Source: Bacteroidales bacterium (GTDB taxonomy: Bacteria > Bacteroidota > Bacteroidia > Bacteroidales > P3). Taken from it: a DNA stretch of 64,000 nucleotides. The notes under the pieces were generated by a model that saw only the letters and a list, made by a program, of their open reading frames with translations, was not told the DNA's origin and did no database searches. This document shows positions 57,898 through 64,000 of the stretch, in pieces. A program made the position numbers and the translations under genes. Positions within the stretch are counted from its first letter, which is position 1. The number at the start of each line of letters is the position of its first letter. Location of the stretch: assembly GCA_009783885.1 (NCBI GenBank), contig WRCN01000002.1:1-64000 (forward strand), in the 5' to 3' direction.

Positions 57898-59046
57898 CTA
57901 TATCGTTTGTTGTAATGCATTTTTTGCGCGTTTCAACCGTCGTTTTTTATTCGCATTTATCACATAATGATCGATCAGCGGAGCAAATGTATTCATCAAT
58001 AAAATCGACAACATCATACCTTCGGGATATGCGGGATTAAACACGCGAATTAATACAGCAATGACACCGATCAGAAATCCGTAAATCCATTTTCCTGTGC
58101 CGGTTTGCGATGCAGTTACAGGATCGGTTGCCATAAATACCGCTCCAAACATAAAGCCGCCCATCAACAAATGTTGATACGCCGGAATGTGCATAAACAC
58201 GTTTTCGCCACCCACCAAATTCAAAAGCCAGCCCATCGACAAACCGCCAATCACAACGGAAAGCATAATTCGAAAACTTGCAACGCCTGTCCACAACAAA
58301 ATAATTGCACCGAGTAAAATTGCAATTTTCGAGGTTTCTCCGATACTTCCGGGAATTAACCCGATGAACATGTCTTGTGCAGAAGTAATGTCGATGTTGC
58401 CCGCACCCAATTGTGCCAACGGTGTTGCACCCGAGTAAGCATCCGCTCCTTTGGAAACCCAAACATTGTCGCCGGACATCTGACTTGGATATGCAAAAAA
58501 CAAAAATGCACGAGCTATCAGCGCCGGATTCCAAACATTCATGCCTGTTCCGCCAAATACTTCTTTTCCGATAATCACAGCAAAAGCCGTCGCCGTTGCC
58601 ACCATCCAAAGCGGAACATCGGGCGGACAAAGCAACGGAATCAACATTCCCGTTACCAAAAATCCTTCATTCACTTCATGCCCACGAATTTGGGCTACGG
58701 CAAATTCAATACCCAAGCCGGTTACATACGACACAACAATTATTGGCAGTACTTTCCAAAGTCCGTAGAAAAATATTTGCCAAAAATCAGCGGTTACCCC
58801 GTGCGATAAAAAGTGTTGGTAGCCTACATTCCACATACCAAACAGCAATGCAGGTATTAGTGCAATAACGACTATTGACATGGCTCGCTTGGAATCAAAA
58901 CTATCGCGAATGTGTGCACCTGTTGTAGTTACTTTGTTCGGTACATGCAAAAACGTCTCAAACGCATCAAATGTAGAGTGCAAAAAATGCAATTTTCCGC
59001 CTTTTTGAAAGTTCGGTTTAATTCGATCTAAAAATTTTCTTAACAT
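57898..59046 (-). CDS. nqrB: Na+-translocating NADH:quinone reductase subunit B
   Basis: The 382-residue membrane subunit with the sodium path and the quinone site. About ten helices. The covalent FMN site is the Thr in YSGATPLAQ (about residue 221), with GMNVWNPALIARAFLFFAYP before it and FMFGAVFMATDPVTASQTGTGKWIYG after it, the NqrB/RnfD signature. Starts three bases after the nqrA stop. The stop codon abuts a GC-rich inverted repeat. Confidence 0.96.
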   Translation of the reverse strand: MLRKFLDRIKPNFQKGGKLHFLHSTFDAFETFLHVPNKVTTTGAHIRDSFDSKRAMSIVVIALIPALLFGMWNVGYQHFLSHGVTADFWQIFFYGLWKVLPIIVVSYVTGLGIEFAVAQIRGHEVNEGFLVTGMLIPLLCPPDVPLWMVATATAFAVIIGKEVFGGTGMNVWNPALIARAFLFFAYPSQMSGDNVWVSKGADAYSGATPLAQLGAGNIDITSAQDMFIGLIPGSIGETSKIAILLGAIILLWTGVASFRIMLSVVIGGLSMGWLLNLVGGENVFMHIPAYQHLLMGGFMFGAVFMATDPVTASQTGTGKWIYGFLIGVIAVLIRVFNPAYPEGMMLSILLMNTFAPLIDHYVINANKKRRLKRAKNALQQTI

Positions 59047-59049
59047 AGT

Positions 59050-60408
59050 TTAAGACATTTCTTGTTTAACTAAATCCATTCCTTTGCGAATGATGGCTTG
59101 AATTTCCGTTTTCGAGGGATCAATGTATTCACATAGTGCAAAATCTTCGGCATCCACTTCATAAATTCCGAGTGCTTCCATAGCTTCAATATCCTCAATG
59201 ATACACGCTTTGATGAGTTGCATCGGCAAAATATCCATCGGCAGAACTTTTTCGTATTGTCCTGTAAAAATCAACGCACGATGACCGCCATGATAATTCG
59301 TATCCAACACATATTTTTTACTCGGAATCATCCACGAAAAGAACGAACGCCAAAAACTGAATTTGCCAAATCCGGGCATTGCCCAGCCTGCAAACTCGTA
59401 ATAATCACCTTCGGGAATTACACTGATTAAATCGTCGTAAAATCCTAAATAGCCGTCTTGTGCGATTTTTTTCCCTGTAAGCACATTTCCGCTGATGAAA
59501 CGCGGGGTTGCATCGTCGTTCAAGTTTTCTACAACTAACGATTTGATACATGCGCCTGCAATGATTTTGTGGTAGCCCGTTCGTCTGAGTTCGGAACCTG
59601 CCAAAGCCACTATTTTCGTAGCATCCAAGTGACCTTCCAAAAATAATCGTCCGATAATAATCACATCTTGCGGATTTACAAACCAAACCACTTCGCCTTT
59701 GTTGAGCGGGTTAATGTGATGAATTTGCACGCCGACATTTCCTGCAGGATGCTTTCCGGAAAACTTGTTAATCTCAACATTTTTCGCATACAAAAACGCA
59801 TCGTCGTGAGTGAGTTCTTCATGTGTATTCAAGTGCACTTTGCCATCTGTCAATTTCGCCAAAGCGTCCAATCCGGCTTGAAAATGCTGTTTACGACCGT
59901 GTGCAACAAAATCGTAATCCGTACCCATTGGAGCAGTGTCAAACGCCGAAATCACAATCATTTTCGGATGGTCGTCGGGATTTGCAATCACATTATACGG
60001 ACGCATGCGGATGCACGCCCACAAGCCACTTTCGAGTAATTTTGCACGAATCTGCTCTGCGGAAAGCTTGGCAGGCTCTTGTTTTTCAAAATCGACGTAC
60101 TGCATGTGTTCGTCGGGGGTGATTTGAATTTCTTCGATCACTCGTTTTTCGCCGCGAATAATTGCAGAAACCACGCCACTCACAGGCGATGTGATTTTAA
60201 TGCGTTCGTCTGCTTTGTCGAAAAACAAAGGAGTTCCGGCTTTGACAACCACTCCTTCCTCAACCAAAAGTTTTGGACGCATACCGTAAAAGTCAGTCGG
60301 CTTAATCGCATACGACTCTATTTTAAACGTTGAAGACATCAACGATTTATCTGCTTCGCCCTCGATCCGAATTGTAAATCCTCGCTTTAAGCGAATTTCT
60401 TTTGACAT
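59050..60408 (-). CDS. nqrA: Na+-translocating NADH:quinone reductase subunit A
   Basis: A 452-residue soluble subunit. It shows the NqrA pattern: KEIRLKRGFTIRIEGEAD, the barrel-sandwich segment VEEGVVVKAGTPLFFDK, WACIRMRPYNVIANPDDHPKMIVISAFDTAPM, HHINPLNKGEVVWFVNPQDVIIIGRLFLEGHLDATKIVALAGSE and the C-terminal CEYIDPSKTEIQAIIRKGMDL. First gene of the nqr cluster, with its own TATCTTTG promoter. Confidence 0.97.
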   Translation of the reverse strand: MSKEIRLKRGFTIRIEGEADKSLMSSTFKIESYAIKPTDFYGMRPKLLVEEGVVVKAGTPLFFDKADERIKITSPVSGVVSAIIRGEKRVIEEIQITPDEHMQYVDFEKQEPAKLSAEQIRAKLLESGLWACIRMRPYNVIANPDDHPKMIVISAFDTAPMGTDYDFVAHGRKQHFQAGLDALAKLTDGKVHLNTHEELTHDDAFLYAKNVEINKFSGKHPAGNVGVQIHHINPLNKGEVVWFVNPQDVIIIGRLFLEGHLDATKIVALAGSELRRTGYHKIIAGACIKSLVVENLNDDATPRFISGNVLTGKKIAQDGYLGFYDDLISVIPEGDYYEFAGWAMPGFGKFSFWRSFFSWMIPSKKYVLDTNYHGGHRALIFTGQYEKVLPMDILPMQLIKACIIEDIEAMEALGIYEVDAEDFALCEYIDPSKTEIQAIIRKGMDLVKQEMS

Positions 60409-60437
60409 AGTTTGAATGTGCTTTTGGAATAATCTTG

Positions 60438-60445
60438 CAAAGATA
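60438..60445 (-). promoter_or_regulatory. -7 box of the nqr operon promoter
   Basis: TATCTTTG on the minus strand, 30 bp before nqrA. Confidence 0.8.
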
Positions 60446-60480
60446 CGAAAAATAATTGAGATTCAAAAATACAGCTGTTT

Positions 60481-61605
60481 TTAAACAGAAACAAAAAATC
60501 TAAACAATCCAACGTTTTTGGTTTCGTTACCGGTGCGAATAATGTGAAATGCCGGCTGTATGGCAACTTGTTTGACAATTTGGTATTGCCAAGTGATCTC
60601 CAACGCACGTTCCGTTATGCCGGTGAATTCCCCTTGGCTTAAATATATACCGAATTTATCGCGTTTTTCTTTACTCAAAAAACCTGCAAAATAACCGCCC
60701 ACTGCAAAAAAAGTTGTGCAATGAAATTCCGGAAGCCGTTGTTTTTTTTGAGGTGAATATCCGGCATAAAGAAGCAATTCTATTTCGGTTTTTTCGTTTT
60801 TGACCACGCATTGTTCAATCACAGCATAGAACGATGTTCCACTGTTTCCTTTTGTTTTCAAACTCATACCCAAAGCATAAAATCCAAGACCATATTTATG
60901 TTGCCAATAACTCAATTCCGACATGCTGAAAATACCGTCACGAGATGGATTGGCTCTGAAAGAGCGGAAAAAATTGTAGTTTTCATCCTTCGTTTTTTTA
61001 GGGTCATAAGCCACGCCGTTGTACAAACTTGATTTGAAAGTCCAATTTTCTGTGAATTGATATTCGGCATGTAATCCCAGCGCTGATATCGGAAAATTAG
61101 CTATCGGAAAATTAGTTGACAAGGTTGGAGGCATCCCTGCCGTGGCATTTGTAAAGATTGATTCGTAAGGCGTGCTAAAATAATCTCGGTTCAAATTTCG
61201 CAAGCCTCCAAACAATGAAAATTTTTTCCATTGATGTTCGTAACCCAACACAAACGCAATGAGTGGTGAATTTTCGTCTTCAATGCTGGAATATCCCATT
61301 AAATCATTAACAATTGGAGTTTGAAAAAGTTTGTAAATAGAGAGGAGTTCGATCTGAAAACTTCCGTTTTTCCAGCGATTATAGATGGTTTCTGTCGGTA
61401 ATTCGGCAGATAACGACAACAGATTTACCCAATTGTATTTATTGTGTTTTGTGTTAAAATTGGTTTGGAATTCGGTAATGTAATTTGCTTCAAAGCTTGG
61501 TCGTACAGACGTATCTGTGATATAGCTCACTTCAACATCTGATTGCGCCTGCGAAACAATTACACAGATAATAATAGTCAATCCTGTTATTAGACATTTT
61601 TTCAT
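60481..61605 (-). CDS. OprB-like carbohydrate porin
   Basis: A 374-residue outer-membrane protein: signal peptide (1-20, VIVSQAQ), then strands with aromatic girdles (VSYITDTSVRPSFEANYITEFQTN, SFQIELLSIYKLFQTP, FVLGYEHQWKKFSLFGGLRNLNRDYF, ALGLHAEYQFTENWTFKSSLYNGVAYDP) and the OprB-type end GEFTGITERALEITWQYQIVKQVAIQPAFHIIRTG before a final V. Predicted to let sugars or other small molecules through. Own promoter; 72 bp before nqrA in the same orientation. Confidence 0.8.
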   Translation of the reverse strand: MKKCLITGLTIIICVIVSQAQSDVEVSYITDTSVRPSFEANYITEFQTNFNTKHNKYNWVNLLSLSAELPTETIYNRWKNGSFQIELLSIYKLFQTPIVNDLMGYSSIEDENSPLIAFVLGYEHQWKKFSLFGGLRNLNRDYFSTPYESIFTNATAGMPPTLSTNFPIANFPISALGLHAEYQFTENWTFKSSLYNGVAYDPKKTKDENYNFFRSFRANPSRDGIFSMSELSYWQHKYGLGFYALGMSLKTKGNSGTSFYAVIEQCVVKNEKTEIELLLYAGYSPQKKQRLPEFHCTTFFAVGGYFAGFLSKEKRDKFGIYLSQGEFTGITERALEITWQYQIVKQVAIQPAFHIIRTGNETKNVGLFRFFVSV

Positions 61606-61642
61606 AACTTAATCCTATGGACTTACTAACTAATTTCGTCTA

Positions 61643-61650
61643 CAAAGATA
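61643..61650 (-). promoter_or_regulatory. -7 box of the OprB-like porin promoter
   Basis: TATCTTTG on the minus strand, 38 bp before the start. Confidence 0.7.
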
Positions 61651-61802
61651 CGACTTTTTTTAATAAAAAAGTGTAGGATTGAAATATAATGCGTATTTTT
61701 TTGCAAAAGAATTTCAGAAAAACCCACTATTCTAATCTTAAACCTTTTAGAAATGCTCAACTCAGATCTTTAGAATAATTTTGTAGTTTCCGGAAAAATG
61801 TG

Positions 61803-61810
61803 TACCTTTG
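61803..61810 (+). promoter_or_regulatory. -7 box upstream of the acetyltransferase pair
   Basis: TACCTTTG on the plus strand, 167 bp before the first acetyltransferase start. The long leader holds a short open stretch described next. Confidence 0.6.
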
Positions 61811-61840
61811 TCAAAGTTTATCAAGCATAGTATATTCTAA

Positions 61841-61960
61841 AATAAATCTGTATGTGAAAGAAAAGGGAAAGATTACCATGACCATAAATTCGATAACAAA
61901 GCAACTGTTATGCAAGACAAGAATCATTCATATTACAATAACGTTCGTAGATATATTTAG
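61841..61960 (+). pseudogene. Short open stretch without a start, possible gene remnant
   Basis: 39 sense codons with a coherent polar sequence (KDYHDHKFDNKATVMQDKNH then SYYNNVRRYI and a stop), but no ATG, GTG or TTG at the front. It lies between the promoter at 61803 and the acetyltransferase gene. It may be the leftover of a gene replaced by the acetyltransferases, or chance. The rest of 61606-61976 shows nothing else I can support. Confidence 0.2.
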
Positions 61961-61976
61961 GACAAAATAGAAAAAA

Positions 61977-62480
61977 GTGAATGAAAAAGAAATTATATTA
62001 AAACCCTTAACGGACGATGATGTAAGCATATTCAAAAAATGGTTGAATAAAGACTATATTTACAAATGGTTTTGCCCTGATGGAAATGTGCAAAAAGAGG
62101 CCTGGCTCAATGAGATAAACCATAGACACGATGAATACAGTTTTATGAACCATTTTATGGTATATCATCAAAACAAAAAAATAGGTTTTTGCTTGTATTT
62201 TGATTGCTATTATTTGCAGGAATACACACAGAAAAACTATGGTATCACGCCCGACATAAATTCTGTGTACGAAATAGGGTATTTGATTGGGGAAGAAGAA
62301 TATTTGAATAAAGGAATTGGGAAAATAATTATCAAAAAATTAGAGGAAAAAATAATCGAAACAGGCGGTAAAGAAATATTTGCTGATCCGGGCGAAGGAA
62401 ATGTAATATCAATCAAAACATTGTTAAGCAATGGATTTGAGAAAATAAACGATGGGGATTATAGGAAAAAATTGAAATAA
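61977..62480 (+). CDS. GNAT acetyltransferase, AAC(6')-like
   Basis: A 167-residue protein from GTG, the first start in an otherwise closed frame. The N-terminus (EIILKPLTDDDVSIFKKWLNKDYIYKWF) and the acetyl-CoA site region YEIGYLIGEEEYLNKGIGKIIIKKLEEKI (about 98-126), then FADPGEGNVISIKTLLSNGFEK, resemble aminoglycoside 6'-N-acetyltransferases and related RimJ/RimL-like enzymes. Its substrate cannot be fixed from sequence; many such genes are not resistance genes. Second acetyltransferase starts one base after its stop. Confidence 0.85.
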   Translation: MNEKEIILKPLTDDDVSIFKKWLNKDYIYKWFCPDGNVQKEAWLNEINHRHDEYSFMNHFMVYHQNKKIGFCLYFDCYYLQEYTQKNYGITPDINSVYEIGYLIGEEEYLNKGIGKIIIKKLEEKIIETGGKEIFADPGEGNVISIKTLLSNGFEKINDGDYRKKLK

Positions 62481-62481
62481 A

Positions 62482-63333
62482 ATGGAAATCAAATCACTTG
62501 GAAAAACAGATCTTGAAACAATCGCAAAAGCATTTATTCAGGCTTTTGCCGATTATGACATTCGGTTAGATGCCGAAGAACTCCGAACCATGTGGAAAAG
62601 GCGTGGTTTTAACTCCGATTTGTCATTTGCTGCATTTGAAGGTGAAAATATTGTAGCTTTTACACTGAATGGAATTGGAAATTTCAACGGAACAAAAATG
62701 GCTTACGATACAGGAACCGGAACGTTGAAAGAACACAGAGGACAAGGCTTGGCAACAAAAATCTTTGAATATTCGATCCCATATTTGAAAGCGGAAAATA
62801 TCCATCATTATTTGTTGGAAGTGTTGCAACATAATACAAAAGCGGTTTCGGTTTATCGAAATATTGGCTTTGAAGTCACACGCGAATTCAACTATTTTGT
62901 ATGGAAAAATGAAGACATTAATAATGATATAAAAAACATTGAAATGCCTTTGTCCATTGAGAAAATTAAACTTTCGAACCATCATTCGATTTCAGATTTT
63001 TGGGATTTTTATCCTTCATGGCAGAATAGTTTTGAGTCCATCGAAAGAGCGAGCGAAGATTTTATCAGTTTAGGTGCATTTGCGGACAAAACCCTCGTAG
63101 GATATTGCGTTTTTGAGCCTAATTCGGGAGATATTACGCAAATAGCGGTTGACAAATCGTTTAGAAGAAAAGGAATTGCCTCCTTATTATTTCATGAAAT
63201 AAGCAAACTCAATAAAATTTCAAAAACGAAATTAATAAATACAGATGTTTCTTGTAATTCAATTGTAGAGTTTCTTAAAGCAAAAAATATTGCAATCTCA
63301 GGGAAACAATTTGAGATGATAAAAAAGATATAA
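62482..63333 (+). CDS. GNAT acetyltransferase with two tandem domains
   Basis: A 283-residue protein. Domain 1 (1-150): FIQAFADYDIRL, the CoA loop GTLKEHRGQGLATKIFEYSIPYLK and LEVLQHNTKAVSVYRNIGFEVTREF. Domain 2 (155-283): GDITQIAVDKSFRRKGIASLLFHEISK with a weaker end. Both keep a Q/RxxGxG/A-type acetyl-CoA loop, so both may bind CoA. Pairs with the single-domain GNAT gene one base upstream; the two must be co-translated. Substrate unknown. Confidence 0.87.
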   Translation: MEIKSLGKTDLETIAKAFIQAFADYDIRLDAEELRTMWKRRGFNSDLSFAAFEGENIVAFTLNGIGNFNGTKMAYDTGTGTLKEHRGQGLATKIFEYSIPYLKAENIHHYLLEVLQHNTKAVSVYRNIGFEVTREFNYFVWKNEDINNDIKNIEMPLSIEKIKLSNHHSISDFWDFYPSWQNSFESIERASEDFISLGAFADKTLVGYCVFEPNSGDITQIAVDKSFRRKGIASLLFHEISKLNKISKTKLINTDVSCNSIVEFLKAKNIAISGKQFEMIKKI

Positions 63334-63396
63334 ATGGCGTATAGCAAGTCGTTTTGGTAGAACGTGCTCTGTCTTTTTTATTTCGTTTATTTTTCG

Positions 63397-63404
63397 TATC
63401 TTTG
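63397..63404 (+). promoter_or_regulatory. -7 box of the DUF1015 gene promoter
   Basis: TATCTTTG after a T-rich stretch, 31 bp before the ATG. Confidence 0.75.
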
Positions 63405-63434
63405 CAAAAAATTATTCAACAAATCAATAAAATC

Positions 63435-64000
63435 ATGGCAATTCTAAAACCCTTCAAGGGCATTCGCCCTCCACAAAACATTGTGAAAGACCTCGCTTCT
63501 CGTCCTTATGATGTTCTCAATTCTGAAGAAGCACGCGAAGAAGCAAAAGGCAATCCGTACTCGTTACTTCATGTTACAAAAGCCGAAATCGACTGTCCTG
63601 TAGGTATTGATGAGCACAGTCAAGAAGTGTACGACAAAACTGTTGAGAATTTCAAGAAATTTCGTGACAGCGGTTGGTTGGTAAAAGACACGGAAGACAA
63701 ATTCTACATCTACGCGCAAACCATGGACGGGCGCACGCAATACGGCATTGTAGGCTGTTCTCACATTGACGATTATTTCAACAATGTGATCAAAAAACAC
63801 GAATTGACTCGTAAAGATAAAGAAGAAGATCGTATGATTCACGTGCGTATCACGAATGCGAATGTTGAGCCTGTTTTCTTTTCGTATCCTGCACATGCAG
63901 AAATTGATGCTATCGTTGAGAAAATCGTTAAAAATGAAAAACCGATTTATGATTTCGTAGCTGATTTAGATGGTTTCGGACATCATTTTTGGATCGTTGA
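63435..64000 (+). CDS. DUF1015-family protein (N-terminal part, cut by window end)
   Basis: 188 residues are visible from MAILKPFKGIRPPQNIVKDLASRPYDVL; the frame is open at the window edge, so the gene continues. The start LKPFKGIRP....VASRPYDV and NPYSLLHVTKAEID, and the later GIVGCSHIDDYFNNVIKKHELTRKDKEEDR, are the hallmarks of DUF1015, a family often found near serine biosynthesis genes (serA/serC). Biochemical role not established. The full length is usually about 410 residues. Confidence 0.9.
   Translation, partial: MAILKPFKGIRPPQNIVKDLASRPYDVLNSEEAREEAKGNPYSLLHVTKAEIDCPVGIDEHSQEVYDKTVENFKKFRDSGWLVKDTEDKFYIYAQTMDGRTQYGIVGCSHIDDYFNNVIKKHELTRKDKEEDRMIHVRITNANVEPVFFSYPAHAEIDAIVEKIVKNEKPIYDFVADLDGFGHHFWIV

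Noticed and set aside
61977..63333. Antibiotic-resistance island from the two acetyltransferases
   Set aside because: The first is AAC(6')-like only in general pattern, the second is a generic double GNAT; no mobile-element genes flank them.

Overview
The window is chromosomal DNA of a member of the Bacteroidota, most likely order Bacteroidales. The signs are: low GC; promoters of the TAnnTTTG type with an A/T-rich spacer (seen as TATCTTTG or TACCTTTG before about 20 genes); type IX secretion and gliding genes (gldH, a subtilase with a C-terminal sorting domain, a PorE-like protein); a PSP1-domain gene beside gldH; the meso-DAP recycling ligase Mpl; a six-subunit Na+-translocating NADH:quinone reductase; SCK-type lipoproteins; and FISUMP-domain lipoproteins. 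No rRNA or tRNA gene, CRISPR array, phage or intact transposase was seen.

Layout. 0.5-5.5 kb (minus): a porin, kdtA, trmB and an HU/SPOR protein, tightly packed. 5.5-8.5 kb: a secreted subtilase and, upstream of it, a lipoprotein made of two copies of the subtilase's own N-terminal region. 8.6-11.4 kb: a deoxynucleoside kinase, a dolichyl-phosphate-mannose-type glycosyltransferase and dprA. 11.4-14.2 kb: an accessory plus-strand block with a FISUMP lipoprotein, a small outer-membrane protein and a membrane protein, bracketed by degenerate GC-rich repeats. 14.2-20.8 kb (minus): PBP1A, gldH, a PSP1 gene, a decayed antitoxin/PIN-toxin pair, a second FISUMP lipoprotein and holB. 21-26.3 kb (plus): a ctp protease, tcdA, folC and a beta-helix lipoprotein. 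26.4-35.6 kb (minus): an RRM protein, mpl, a di-haem peroxidase, a secreted protein, and a five-gene heterodisulfide-reductase-like redox operon. 35.9-39.4 kb: a Crp/Fnr regulator and a Mg2+ P-type ATPase. 40-44.8 kb: a PorE-like protein, NfeD, two small envelope proteins and FloA. 45-50.4 kb: dxs, ppiD and a LolC/E-type permease. 50.4-60.4 kb (minus): an RND pump and nqrABCDEF, with a foreign-looking membrane gene between nqrB and nqrC. The end holds an OprB-like porin, two GNAT acetyltransferases and the start of a DUF1015 gene.

The most striking feature is a dense set of short palindromic repeats in several families. They are not confined to intergenic DNA. At six places in five conserved genes (kdtA twice, folC, mpl, the HdrD-like gene, the LolC/E-like gene) a repeat lies inside the coding sequence and is read in frame, so it adds a peptide to an otherwise normal enzyme. 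One of them (mpl) is flanked by a 13-bp near-perfect direct duplication, the mark of an insertion. At several other genes a repeat supplies the last codons or the stop codon. This resembles in principle the protein-coding palindromic elements known from Rickettsia, but the families here differ and are the best candidate in this window for an undescribed system. No mobilising enzyme for them is present here.

Limits: all product names come from reading motifs and overall sequence character. No database search was possible, and repeat copy numbers refer to this window only.
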